Notes: generated from the letters alone by a model not told the origin. Shown: positions 25,620 to 33,763, counted from the stretch's first letter. The stretch: DNA of 57,021 nucleotides from Microbacterium sp. 5K110 (GCF_005774735.1 NZ_VBUM01000010.1:1-57021), one strand, 5' to 3'. Numbers and translations: made by a program.

Positions 25620-27719
25620 GTGACTGACGAAAGTCGCGAGCCCGGCGAACAGACGCCGATGGCCAAGCGCATCCTGATCGGGGAGCCGCTCACGTCGGAG
25701 AAACTCGACGAGCAGCTCCTCCCCAAGAAGATGGCACTCCCCATCTTCGCCTCCGACGCACTCTCCTCCGTGGCCTACGCGCCACAGGAGCTGTTGATGA
25801 TCCTGCTGATCGGCGGAACGGCTCTGCTGACGCTCAGCCCGTGGGTCGCGGTGGCTGTCGTGGTGCTGCTGGTCGTGGTCGTGCTGAGCTACCGGCAGCT
25901 GATCAAGGCGTACCCCTCCGGGGGCGGCGACTACGAGGTCGCCAGCAAGAACCTCGGCGAGGTGCCCGGTGTCGTGGTCGCGGCGGCCCTGCTGGTCGAC
26001 TACGTCCTCACGGTCGCCGTGTCGGTGGCATCCGGTGTCGACAACATCATCTCCGCGCTGCCCGGGCTGAACCCGTTCCGCGTCGAGATCGCCGTCGGAT
26101 TCGTCATCCTCATCGTGATCGTCAACCTCCGCGGTGTTCGCGAGGCGTCGTCGGTCTTCGCGATCCCCACGTACCTGTTCATCGGGTCGGTCGGCCTCAT
26201 GATCGTCGTCGGCCTCGGCCGCGCGCTGCTCGGCGACGTGCCCGTCGCCTCGAGCGCCGAGTACGCCGTGCAGGCCGAATCCCTCACGCAGGCTGCGCTG
26301 ATCCTGCTCGTGCTGCGGGCGTTCTCGAGCGGCTGCTCGGCCCTCACCGGCGTCGAGGCCGTCTCCAACGGCGTGCCCGCCTTCCGCAAACCGAAGATCC
26401 GCAACGCCCAGACGACCCTCACGCTCATGGGCGGCATCGCCATCGTGCTGTTCGTCGGGCTCACCGCCCTGGCGCTGCTCTCCGGCGTGCACTACGCCGA
26501 GAACCCCTGCCACCTCATCGGCTTCGACTGCACGTTGCCGCAGCCGAGCCTCATGGCACAGGTGGCCGCGGCCACCTTCGGCATGGGCAGCATCCCGTTC
26601 TTCATCATCCAGGCCGCCACCGCGTGCGTGCTGCTGCTCGCGGCCAACACCGCGTTCAACGGCTTCCCGCTGCTCGGCGCCGTGCTCGCCCGCGACGGCT
26701 ACGCGCCCAAGGCCCTCAACACCCGCGGCGACCGCCTGGTGTACTCCAACGGCATGGTCATCCTCGGCATCGTCGCCATCGGCGTGCTGATCGTCTACCA
26801 GGCCAACCTCACGACGCTGATCCAGCTCTACATCATCGGCGTGTTCGTGTCGTTCTCGCTCGGACAGATCGGCATGGTCCGACACTGGCGTCGAACGCTG
26901 CGCGAACTGCGACTGCTGACACCCGAAGCGGCGAAACAGGAGTCCGCGCGCTACGAGCGTCGCTCGGCGGTGCTGGGACTGTGGATCAACTCCGTCGGCG
27001 CGACCCTCACCGTCGTGGTGCTGCTCATCGTGACCGTCACGAAGTTCACGCACGGTGCGTGGCTGGTGTTCATCGCCATCCCGATCCTCGCGGTCCTGAT
27101 GCTCGGAGTGAACCGTTACTACCGCGACGTCGAGCACGAGATCCGCATGGACGACACGGTGCACTTCGGGTCGTCGGGAGACGTGGCGATCATCCTCGTC
27201 AACCGGCTGCAGAAGCCGGTCATGAAGGCGATCGACTACGCCCTGGCCGCCAAGCACGACAAAACCCTCGCGGTGCACGTCGCCATCAACGACGAGGATG
27301 CCACCCGGGTCCAGCGCGACTGGGCCGAGCACGACATGCCCATCCCGCTCGTCATCATCGAGTCGCCCTACCGCACGTACACCTCGCCCGTGATCAGCTT
27401 CATCAAGAGCTACCGCGAGAAGCACGGCTCGGCGGTGGTGACGGTGTACCTGCCGCAGTTCATCGTCGGCCACTGGTGGGAGTCGATGCTCCACAACCGT
27501 CGCTCCCGGCGCCTGGCGCAGCAACTCATGCTCGTCCACGGCGTCTCGATCACCCTCGTCCCGTGGTTGCTCGATTCGTCCGAGCTCATCTACGGCCGCC
27601 GCTCGCGGCCGCTCCCCGGCCAGCAGCGCGGCGGCCAGCCCGTCGCCCAGGTGTCGGCGCACGACTCCGCGCAGAATCCGGCCCGCCGGGGACGCAAAGT
27701 CGGCGACTCCGGCGCCTGA
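25620..27719 (+). CDS. KimA-like APC-family potassium transporter
   Basis: This protein of about 699 residues is an APC-superfamily permease. The start region (RILIGEPLTSEKLDEQLLPKK..FASDALSSVAYAPQE) and the SSGCSALTGVEAVSNGVPAF segment match the YdaO/KimA group, high-affinity proton/potassium symporters inhibited by c-di-AMP in Bacillus. About 12 transmembrane segments are followed by a cytosolic domain of about 240 residues, the region that binds c-di-AMP in KimA. Specificity for K+ is inferred from the family; related APC proteins carry amino acids. GTG 25620 is chosen because a TAATGT hexamer precedes it; ATG 25608 falls inside that hexamer and ATG 25671 lacks a ribosome site. Confidence 0.85.
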   Translation: MTDESREPGEQTPMAKRILIGEPLTSEKLDEQLLPKKMALPIFASDALSSVAYAPQELLMILLIGGTALLTLSPWVAVAVVVLLVVVVLSYRQLIKAYPSGGGDYEVASKNLGEVPGVVVAAALLVDYVLTVAVSVASGVDNIISALPGLNPFRVEIAVGFVILIVIVNLRGVREASSVFAIPTYLFIGSVGLMIVVGLGRALLGDVPVASSAEYAVQAESLTQAALILLVLRAFSSGCSALTGVEAVSNGVPAFRKPKIRNAQTTLTLMGGIAIVLFVGLTALALLSGVHYAENPCHLIGFDCTLPQPSLMAQVAAATFGMGSIPFFIIQAATACVLLLAANTAFNGFPLLGAVLARDGYAPKALNTRGDRLVYSNGMVILGIVAIGVLIVYQANLTTLIQLYIIGVFVSFSLGQIGMVRHWRRTLRELRLLTPEAAKQESARYERRSAVLGLWINSVGATLTVVVLLIVTVTKFTHGAWLVFIAIPILAVLMLGVNRYYRDVEHEIRMDDTVHFGSSGDVAIILVNRLQKPVMKAIDYALAAKHDKTLAVHVAINDEDATRVQRDWAEHDMPIPLVIIESPYRTYTSPVISFIKSYREKHGSAVVTVYLPQFIVGHWWESMLHNRRSRRLAQQLMLVHGVSITLVPWLLDSSELIYGRRSRPLPGQQRGGQPVAQVSAHDSAQNPARRGRKVGDSGA

Positions 27720-27822
27720 CCGCGGGGCCCGCCCGCGGGGTCCGTCCCGTCGCGGGCGTCACGGTCGGGATGCTTCGACGAAGCCCTGGTTGGATAGGGG
27801 GCGAAAAGGAGCGACCACCCCG

Positions 27823-28644
27823 ATGGATGCCACGGCCCGGGCCCGCGCAGTTGAGCTGCTGGGCCGATTCAACGACGACATGACGCGCGTCGTCGACGCC
27901 GTCTTCGGCACCCAGTGGGCGGAGATCGAGGAGATCCTCGCGCGGGTGGTCGTGGCATCCGAGCACGTCGTGACGACGCGCCGGATCGCCGACGTGAGCG
28001 GCCTCGGGCGGCGCGCCGTCTCACGGCTGGTCCTGCGGCTGCAGACGGAGGGTCTCGTCTCCACCAGACCCTCGGATGCCGACAAACGCGCGGTCGAGGT
28101 CGTCCTCACCGATCGCGGCGAGGAACAGACCGAGCGGCTGCGCGCCGAGGTGACGACATTCCTCCGCCGAAGCGACGGGATCGCCCGCGAGATCAGCCAG
28201 GGGCTGCAGGGCGCTTCCCCGTCGCCGACGTCGGGTCCGTCGGTCGACCCCCTCGAGCTCCTCCTCCGCATCTGCGCCTCGGGAGCCGCGCTCGTGGCCT
28301 ACATGCCTCCGGCCGCGACCCGCGGCGGACTCGCGGCCCGCCAGCGTGCGGCTCTGGTGATGATCGCCGGGGCGGGTGGCATCCGGCCGAACGATCTCGC
28401 CGAGCCCCTCGAGGTCTCACCGCCCGGCGTGGTGTACATCGTCGACCAGCTGTGCGCGAAGGGGTTCGTCGAACGTCGGCGCGGGGCCGTGCCCGGCGAT
28501 GGGCGCGCCGTGGTGCTCGCGGCCACCGCCGCGGGCCTGCGGGCGATCGGGGCGGTGATGGACGGCATCGAGCACGAGCGCGAGCGCCTGGTCGCCCTCT
28601 TCGCCGAGGTCGCAGAGTGGGCTCCGCCCACACTCCGACCGTGA
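27823..28644 (+). CDS. tandem double MarR-type winged-helix regulator
   Basis: This 273-residue protein contains two MarR-like winged-helix domains in one chain. The first (about 40-115) has VTTRRIADVSGLGRRAVSRLVLRLQTEGLV and the wing STRPSDADKRAVEVVLT; the second (about 165-265) has IRPNDLAEPLEVSPPGVVYIVDQLCAKGFVERRRG. A normal MarR protein is a homodimer of one domain each, so this chain could act as a built-in pseudo-dimer. A Ser/Pro-rich linker (near 128-140) separates the halves. ATG 27823 follows AAAGGAG. It is the gene upstream of a membrane cassette at 28726-30928, which it may regulate. Confidence 0.82.
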   Translation: MDATARARAVELLGRFNDDMTRVVDAVFGTQWAEIEEILARVVVASEHVVTTRRIADVSGLGRRAVSRLVLRLQTEGLVSTRPSDADKRAVEVVLTDRGEEQTERLRAEVTTFLRRSDGIAREISQGLQGASPSPTSGPSVDPLELLLRICASGAALVAYMPPAATRGGLAARQRAALVMIAGAGGIRPNDLAEPLEVSPPGVVYIVDQLCAKGFVERRRGAVPGDGRAVVLAATAAGLRAIGAVMDGIEHERERLVALFAEVAEWAPPTLRP

Positions 28645-28660
28645 GATGACCCCCCTTGCA

Positions 28661-28709
28661 TTGTTCAGGCATGTCCTGGAAGGCTGTTGTTCAGTGATGT
28701 CCTAAAAGG
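28661..28709 (+). promoter_or_regulatory. pair of direct repeats upstream of 28726 gene
   Basis: Two related 23-bp units, TTGTTCAGGCATGTCCT.. (28661-28683) and TTGTTCAGTGATGTCCT.. (28687-28709), lie 26 bp apart, differing at six positions. Each has a partly symmetric TTCAGG..CCT core. They could be operator half-sites for the preceding double-MarR protein. The second unit includes the AAAAGG that precedes the ribosome site of the gene. Confidence 0.45.
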
Positions 28710-28725
28710 ACGGAAGGGGCCAGTC

Positions 28726-29208
28726 ATGTCCAGAGAAGAGCACGCGCGCGAGGGCGCACAGGCCGTCATCCCCGACGACCAGATCACCGACGTCGCCGTC
28801 GTCATGCCGCGGGGGTCGACGAAGTCCGGCCTCGTGGGCTCGATCATCGGCGTCAGCGCCGGGGGCAACAACCAGATGGCGTGGGGTGTCGCGGGCGGAA
28901 TGCTGGCCCAGCGCGCCCACAGCGCGTCGCACGGGAGCTACCCCTCGATCGTCCTGGCCCTGTCCGAGACGAAGCTCTACGTCCTCGGCCGGCAGTCCAC
29001 CGGCGTCGTGGGCGGGTGGAAGAACCTCCGCCCCGTCGCCCATATCGACCGCGCCGACCTCGAGGTCGAGCGCCGCCACAGCGGAACCGTCCGCGTGATC
29101 GAGCTCACCGACACCACGACGGGGAACACCCTCGAGTTCGAGGCGCAGACCATCGGCGGTCTCGGCCTGAACGACCTCCTGGCAGAGCTCGGAAAGGACG
29201 CGGACTGA
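28726..29208 (+). CDS. PH-like domain protein of unknown function
   Basis: This 160-residue protein is not a family I can name with certainty. The middle (about 30-70) is Gly/Ala-rich with a short hydrophobic stretch (SIIGVSAGGNNQMAWGVAGGML), and the C-terminal half has beta-strand-like repeats (IVLALSETKLYVLGR, HIDRADLEVERRHSG, IELTDTTTGNTLEFEAQ) reminiscent of bacterial PH domains such as YokE-like proteins. ATG 28726 follows an AAGGGG site. The stop overlaps the start of the next gene (TGATG), so it is translationally coupled to a small membrane protein. Confidence 0.75.
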   Translation: MSREEHAREGAQAVIPDDQITDVAVVMPRGSTKSGLVGSIIGVSAGGNNQMAWGVAGGMLAQRAHSASHGSYPSIVLALSETKLYVLGRQSTGVVGGWKNLRPVAHIDRADLEVERRHSGTVRVIELTDTTTGNTLEFEAQTIGGLGLNDLLAELGKDAD

Positions 29209-29585
29209 TGGCCTACAACGACCGCCCCGGCGGCGTGACCCTCGTCGCCGTCCTCGCCTGGATCACCGCCGTCCTCCAGATCGGCCTCTCGATCCTCATC
29301 CTGACCGGGGCGATCTCCCCGGCCGGTGTGTCCATCCCCTCGACGTGGGTCGCGATCGTGGTGGGCGTGATCACCCTGCTGGTCAGCTTCGGTCTCTTCG
29401 GCGCCAACCGGATCGCCCGCGTGATCGTCACGGCATCCCTCGGACTCACCATCCTCAGCGCCATCCTGCAGGCCATCGCACACCGGGACGCCAACGTCCT
29501 GGTCGGCGCGATCATCACGATCCTGCTCGCCGTCGCCGGGATCTCGCTGCTCTACACCCAGCGCGCCAACCGGTTCTTCGCGTGA
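29208..29585 (+). CDS. small four-helix membrane protein of unknown function
   Basis: This 125-residue protein has four hydrophobic segments (about 10-32, 44-65, 70-90, 97-117) with short loops and a basic C-terminus. It resembles DUF7144-like or other four-helix actinobacterial membrane proteins. It is coupled by overlap both to the preceding PH-like gene and (by GTGA at 29582-29585) to the CPBP protease gene, which suggests the three are made together. Confidence 0.75.
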   Translation: MAYNDRPGGVTLVAVLAWITAVLQIGLSILILTGAISPAGVSIPSTWVAIVVGVITLLVSFGLFGANRIARVIVTASLGLTILSAILQAIAHRDANVLVGAIITILLAVAGISLLYTQRANRFFA

Positions 29586-29596
29586 GCGGGACGTCG

Positions 29597-30481
29597 ATGC
29601 GGGACGACTCCCGCCGTCACGACGTGACGGGCACGAACGGGTGGCAGCGGTTCTGGAACCGCGGCGGCTGGTGGCGCGCGGTCCTGATGGCCGTGATCTA
29701 CATCGCGTCGTACAACCTCGCCGGACTGGCGCTGCGCCCCCTCGTGGGAGGGCTGGCGGATGCCGACGACATCTTCGCCACGCCGATCTCGGCCTTCATC
29801 GCCATCGGTCTGCAACCGCTGTTCGGGAGCGTCCTGCTCCTGATCATCGCCGCGACGCTCGGCTGGCTCCCCCGCCCCCTGTTCGGACGCCAGCCGGTGC
29901 CGCGCAAGTGGTGGTTCTGGCTCGGCCCGATCTTCGTGCTCGTGCCGATCGTGTTCCACTTCTTCGGTATCGAGTACGCCCGCTACGGGGTCGCCGTCGT
30001 CATCGCGGTGCTCGTCGCCGGACTGTTCGTGGGCTTCTCCGAGGAGTTCCTCACGCGCGGAATGGTCGTCGTGATGCTCCGTCGGCACGGGTACCGCGAG
30101 TGGGCGGTCATGGCACTGTCGTCGGCGATCTTCGCCTCGCTGCACTTCTCGAACCTGTTCACCGGGCAGGGCATCTCCACCGTCGGTCCGACCGTCGTCT
30201 ACACGTTCGCGTTCGGCATCTGCATGTACGCGACGCTGCGCGTGGGCGGCTCGCTGGTGTGGCCGATCGTCCTGCACACCCTCACGGATCCGACGACGAT
30301 CCTCGCGTCGGGCGGAATCGACGACGGCACCCACGCGTCGGTGAACTCGGCGAACGTCGTGGCGCTCGTCGGCACCGTCGCCTACGTCGTCTGGGCGGTC
30401 GTGCTGCTGATCGTGACGCGCGGCGACGCGCAGGGCCGCGCCGACGCCGACGAGGAGCCGCGCGTCCGCGTCGCCTCCTGA
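29597..30481 (+). CDS. CPBP family intramembrane metalloprotease
   Basis: This 294-residue protein with about eight transmembrane segments is of the CPBP (CaaX protease/Abi) family. The metal site motifs are present: Glu149-Glu150-x-x-x-Arg154 (SEEFLTRGM), His183 in ASLHFSN and His227 in LHTLTDP. In bacteria such proteases take part in bacteriocin self-immunity, peptide maturation or membrane protein turnover; the substrate here is unknown. The neighbouring small membrane protein is a possible substrate or partner. A GTG start at 29582 (five residues longer) that overlaps the upstream stop is possible; ATG 29597 has a better ribosome site. Confidence 0.85.
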   Translation: MRDDSRRHDVTGTNGWQRFWNRGGWWRAVLMAVIYIASYNLAGLALRPLVGGLADADDIFATPISAFIAIGLQPLFGSVLLLIIAATLGWLPRPLFGRQPVPRKWWFWLGPIFVLVPIVFHFFGIEYARYGVAVVIAVLVAGLFVGFSEEFLTRGMVVVMLRRHGYREWAVMALSSAIFASLHFSNLFTGQGISTVGPTVVYTFAFGICMYATLRVGGSLVWPIVLHTLTDPTTILASGGIDDGTHASVNSANVVALVGTVAYVVWAVVLLIVTRGDAQGRADADEEPRVRVAS

Positions 30482-30562
30482 GCCCCGGGCCCCGGCATCC
30501 GCCCCTCCGCGCCGGACACGCGAGCCTTGAGATGCGTCCACGCGTGGGAGAGGGTGGATGCC

Positions 30563-30928
30563 ATGCCGCTCCTCGCCCTGCTGACCCTCGCCGTCATGGT
30601 GGTCGCGCTCATCGACGCCATCACCCGGCGCGACGACCAGGTGAAGCACCTGCCGAAGTTCGCGTGGGTCTTCTTCATCGTGCTGCTGCCGCTGATCGGG
30701 TCGATCCTGTGGTTCACGATCGGCCGCGAGTGGGAGCGGCGGGGCGAGCCGATGAGCTTCGGCGACCCGCGGCGGTGGCAGAAGGATGCCGAGCCGGCTC
30801 CGGCCCCGCGCGCCTCCGACGCACGGACGACCGAGCAGCAGATCGCCGACCTCGAGCGCGAGATGCACCTCGCCGACCTCGAGGAGCAGGTGCGCCGCCG
30901 CCGCGCCGACGGCTACGCACCCGCGTAA
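30563..30928 (+). CDS. PLDc_N domain membrane protein
   Basis: This 121-residue protein has two hydrophobic helices (about 2-22 and 34-54) typical of the phospholipase D nuclease N-terminal domain (PF13396), with the HLPKFAWVFFIVLLPLIGSILWFTIG signature in the second. The catalytic PLD domain that follows in cardiolipin synthases is absent; the C-terminus is a charged, coiled-coil-like tail (about 85-115). Such stand-alone PLDc_N proteins are common in actinobacteria but uncharacterised. ATG 30563 follows a GGGAGAGG site. It lies 82 bp after the CPBP gene in the same orientation. Confidence 0.82.
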   Translation: MPLLALLTLAVMVVALIDAITRRDDQVKHLPKFAWVFFIVLLPLIGSILWFTIGREWERRGEPMSFGDPRRWQKDAEPAPAPRASDARTTEQQIADLEREMHLADLEEQVRRRRADGYAPA

Positions 30929-30935
30929 CCCGGCC

Positions 30936-31697
30936 TCAGCGTCCCGACCGCCGGAACCGGGCGACCGCGACGATCCACGCGACGGCGAGGATGCCCGCGC
31001 ACCACGCCAGCGCGATCCACACGCTCGCGCCGACGGACTGCTGCGCGAGCAGCGCGCGAATGGCATCCACGAGCGAGGTCACGGGTTGGTTCTCAGCGAA
31101 CCAGCGCACCGGCCCCGGCATGGTGTCGGTGGGTGCGAAGGCCGAGCTCACGAACGGCAGGAAGATCAGCGGGTAGCTGAAGGCGCTGGCGCCGTCGATG
31201 GTCTTCGCCGCGAGCCCCGCCACCACCGCGACCCAGGTGAGGGCGAGCGTGTACGCCATCAGGATGCCGACGACCGCCAGCCATGCCCCGACCGAGGCTC
31301 CCGACCGGAAGCCCACGAGCAACGCCACCCCGATGACGAGCGCGAGAGACACCCCGTTCGCCAGCAGCGACGTGAGGACATGTCCCCACAGGACGCTCGC
31401 CGGCGCAACCGGCATGGAGCGGAGCCGATCGACGATGCCTCCGCGTACGTCGAGGAACACGCGATACGCGGTGTACGCGATGCCGGATGCCACGGTGATC
31501 AGCAGGATGCCGGGGAGCAGGAAGTCCACGTACGCGGTGCCGCCAGTGTCGACGGCGCCGCCCAGGACGAAGACGAACAGCAGCATGATCGCGACCGGCA
31601 TGATCGCCGTGGTCACGATCGTGTCGGGGCTGCGGAGGATGTGCCGCAGGGAGCGGCCGGTGAGCACCGCGGTGTCGGACAGAGCGTGCGTGGTCAT
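30936..31697 (-). CDS. ABC-2 type exporter permease
   Basis: This 253-residue protein has six hydrophobic segments and is an ABC-2/DrrB-type permease. The GHVLTSLLANGVSLALVIGVALLVGFR region and the closing PVTSLVDAIRALL motif are typical. It is coupled to the ATPase gene (ATGA at 31694-31697). The pair would export a hydrophobic drug, lipid or peptide. It is the last gene of the PadR-DUF1048-ABC operon. Confidence 0.9.
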   Translation of the reverse strand: MTTHALSDTAVLTGRSLRHILRSPDTIVTTAIMPVAIMLLFVFVLGGAVDTGGTAYVDFLLPGILLITVASGIAYTAYRVFLDVRGGIVDRLRSMPVAPASVLWGHVLTSLLANGVSLALVIGVALLVGFRSGASVGAWLAVVGILMAYTLALTWVAVVAGLAAKTIDGASAFSYPLIFLPFVSSAFAPTDTMPGPVRWFAENQPVTSLVDAIRALLAQQSVGASVWIALAWCAGILAVAWIVAVARFRRSGR

Positions 31698-32482
31698 GAT
31701 TCCCCCTCGTCGAGCGAGCCGGCGGAGCCGACGATGGCGAGGAAGATCTCCTCGAGGGTGGGCTGCTTCTCGACGTACTCGACGGTCGTCGGGGGGAACA
31801 ACGCCCGCAGGTCGGCCAGCGTCCCCTCCGCGATGATGCGTCCGCCGTGCAGGATCGCGATGCGGTCGGCGAGGTTCTCCGCTTCGTCGAGGTACTGCGT
31901 CGTGAGCAGCACGGTGGTGCCGGATGCGGCGAGGTTGCGCACGGCATCCCACACCTCCAGACGCGCCTGCGGGTCGAGTCCGGTCGTCGGCTCGTCGAGG
32001 AAGACCACCGCGGGCCGGCCGACGAGGCTCATGGCGATGTCGAGGCGACGGCGCATGCCGCCGGAATACGTGGATGCCGCTCGGCGTGCGGCATCCGTGA
32101 GCGAGAACCGCGCGAGCAGCTCGTCCGCCGCGCCGGTGGGGTCGGGCACATGCCGCAGACGCGCGATGAGCGTGAGGTTCTCGCGACCGGTCAGGACCTC
32201 GTCGACGGCGGCGAACCGTCCGGTGAGGCTGATCGAGGCGCGCACCCGCGCCGCCTGGGCCGCGACGTCTGCTCCGTCGACGACCGCCGTCCCGGCATCG
32301 GCGCGGAGCAGCGTCGACAGGATGCGGACGACCGTGGTCTTCCCCGCGCCGTTGGAGCCGAGGAGCGCGACGATGGTGCCGCGCTCGACGTCGAGATCGA
32401 CGCCGTCGAGCACGGCGACGTCGCCGTAGGACTTCCGGAGGCCCCGCACGCGGATCGCGGGGCCGGTATCGATGATGGACAT
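31694..32482 (-). CDS. DrrA-like ABC transporter ATPase
   Basis: This 262-residue protein has Walker A GSNGAGKT (42-49), signature YSGGM (139-143), Walker B ending Asp163-Glu164, and the H-loop region around TTQYLDEAE. The C-terminal tail (TVEYVEKQPTLEEIFLAIVG) is typical of DrrA-type daunorubicin-resistance ATPases. A GAGAGGAAAA site precedes ATG 32482. It forms an exporter with the following permease gene and lies 90 bp after the DUF1048 gene. Confidence 0.92.
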   Translation of the reverse strand: MSIIDTGPAIRVRGLRKSYGDVAVLDGVDLDVERGTIVALLGSNGAGKTTVVRILSTLLRADAGTAVVDGADVAAQAARVRASISLTGRFAAVDEVLTGRENLTLIARLRHVPDPTGAADELLARFSLTDAARRAASTYSGGMRRRLDIAMSLVGRPAVVFLDEPTTGLDPQARLEVWDAVRNLAASGTTVLLTTQYLDEAENLADRIAILHGGRIIAEGTLADLRALFPPTTVEYVEKQPTLEEIFLAIVGSAGSLDEGES

Positions 32483-32572
32483 GCACTTTTCCTCTCGTGG
32501 GTACCGGCCGGAGGGCGCACGAGACCATCGCCCCCGGCCAGCCGGGTCCGGAGGCGTGTGCGGATGGGGGGG

Positions 32573-32932
32573 TCAGCCCTGGGAGCGGGTCGCCTCGTCG
32601 ATCGCGCGAGCAAGGCGCGCGCGCTCGCGTCCGATCCAGCTGCCGTCGCCGTAGTTCGCCATGAACTCCTCGGCGAAGGCCGCCGGCTCGTCGCCGGTCA
32701 GATCCCGCAGCGGCGTGCCGGCCGCCGCGGCCTGCTCGAGGAGGTCGGCGAGGTCGGTCACCATGCGGATGAGGGCGTCAGGCTCGCTCGTCGGCCCGAG
32801 GTTGAGCACGTACCGCTCGAGGGCTCGACCCGCCTGCCGATACGGCGCGGGGAGGGCGTCGAGGCGGCGCCGATACTCGCGCCACTGCTTCTTGGCGCTC
32901 AGGTCGCCGATGATCTTCTCGTACCAGGCCAT
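32573..32932 (-). CDS. DUF1048 family protein
   Basis: This 119-residue, mostly helical protein (MAWYEKIIGDLSAKKQWREYRRRLDALP...) belongs to DUF1048, a family that is nearly always encoded beside a PadR regulator and a DrrAB-type exporter. There is no membrane segment. Its role is unknown; an accessory role for the regulator or the exporter is likely from its constant association. One base separates its ATG from the PadR stop. Confidence 0.87.
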   Translation of the reverse strand: MAWYEKIIGDLSAKKQWREYRRRLDALPAPYRQAGRALERYVLNLGPTSEPDALIRMVTDLADLLEQAAAAGTPLRDLTGDEPAAFAEEFMANYGDGSWIGRERARLARAIDEATRSQG

Positions 32933-32933
32933 G

Positions 32934-33263
32934 TCAGTTCCCTTCTTCGCGGAGCTGCTCGAGCCGGTCGGCGAGCAGACTCCAGGTCGTCCAGAATTCG
33001 GCGAGCTGCGCCCGCCCGGTGTCGTTGAGCGTGAAGACCTTGCGCGGCGGCCCCTTCTCGGATGCCACCTTCTCGACATCGACGAGACCGCGCTGCTCGA
33101 TGCGGACGAGGATCGCGTAGACCGTGCCCTCGGCGAGGTCGGCGAAGCCCCGGTCGCGGAGGTCGACGGTGATCTCGTACCCGTACGCCGGTCGCCGCGC
33201 CAGCACGGCGAGGACGACACCCTCGAGCACCCCCTTGAGCATCTCGGTGTCTTGTCTGCCCAT
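32934..33263 (-). CDS. PadR-family transcriptional regulator
   Basis: This 109-residue regulator has the PadR winged helix: GVLEGVVLAVLARRPAYGYEI, LAEGTVYAILVRIEQRGLV and RKVFTLNDTGRAQLAEF, with a short C-terminal dimerisation helix. It probably represses its own operon (PadR, DUF1048, ABC ATPase, permease). A perfect 18-bp palindrome lies 40 bp upstream of its ATG 33263, where it would block transcription. A GAGGAG site precedes the start. Loss of binding on contact with a drug-like ligand is the usual PadR mechanism. Confidence 0.92.
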   Translation of the reverse strand: MGRQDTEMLKGVLEGVVLAVLARRPAYGYEITVDLRDRGFADLAEGTVYAILVRIEQRGLVDVEKVASEKGPPRKVFTLNDTGRAQLAEFWTTWSLLADRLEQLREEGN

Positions 33264-33266
33264 CCG

Positions 33267-33524
33267 CTACTCCTCATCGTTGACTACCGCTAGAAAGTAA
33301 CACTGAGTACCGGTACTCAGCAAGAGCGGATACCGGCCGCGTGAGCACGGCGTATGCGTCCGGCGGACGGTCGCGCGCGAAAGGCCGAACTCGCGGCACA
33401 GCTCGAGTTCGCTGGGCAGGCGTTCCTCCTCGGCAATGTCGCCCTGGGCGATGCGGTCGCGCAGGATCTCGAAGAGCTGCTCGTAGTACGGAACGGGGGA
33501 GACCCGCTCGATGGTGTGCGCCAC
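33267..33524 (-). pseudogene. truncated GntR-family regulator
   Basis: Residues 1 to about 52 are a clear GntR N-terminal winged helix (YYEQLFEILRDRIAQG..LPSELELCREFGLSRATVRR), starting at GTG 33524. Then the similarity stops at the recognition helix, and the frame continues about 33 residues through the PadR operator region (THTPCSRGRYPLL...) and ends next to the PadR start. The effector-binding domain and the wing are missing, so this is a remnant cut near position 33360. It is divergent from the sugar ABC operon at 33764, which it probably once regulated. Confidence 0.75.
33303..33320. promoter_or_regulatory. PadR operator palindrome
   Basis: CTGAGTACCGGTACTCAG is a perfect 18-bp palindrome 40 bp upstream of the PadR start. 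Its place and the outer TACT/AGTA symmetry suit PadR-family operators. It lies within the out-of-family tail of the truncated GntR frame. Confidence 0.65.
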
Positions 33525-33666
33525 GTGATACTCCTCGTCGTCGTGCGCATCATCGCGCGTTCGTCGTACGTTTGGTTCCGACTGTACAGACGGTGCGGAT
33601 ACCCGACCCGCATCGTCGCGGCCCGAGGCCTCGATGGATCACTTTTGCGATTTACGGTGTACATTC

Positions 33667-33676
33667 TGTACGTACA
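33667..33676. promoter_or_regulatory. GTAC-rich operator region of the sugar ABC operon
   Basis: TGTACGTACA is a perfect 10-bp palindrome in an AT-richer stretch (33640-33690) that carries further GTAC steps (TGTACA 33658-33663, CGTACG 33680-33685). CTGTACAG at 33582-33589 is another palindrome. TGTAC-type half-sites are common for GntR-family regulators, which fits the neighbouring GntR remnant. The rest of 33525-33763 holds no gene. Confidence 0.5.
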
Positions 33677-33763
33677 ACACGTACGATACGTGCAGGGCTT
33701 TGGTCCTGCATCCCGAATCGTCACCGGCCCCAGAGGCTTCTGCACTTCAGAGAGGAAGTACGC

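Noticed and set aside
24594..27662. Open frame of about 1,020 codons on the minus strand over the serine hydrolase and KimA-like genes
   Set aside because: It is a shadow of two real genes; the translated sequence is low-complexity Arg/His/Asp-rich.
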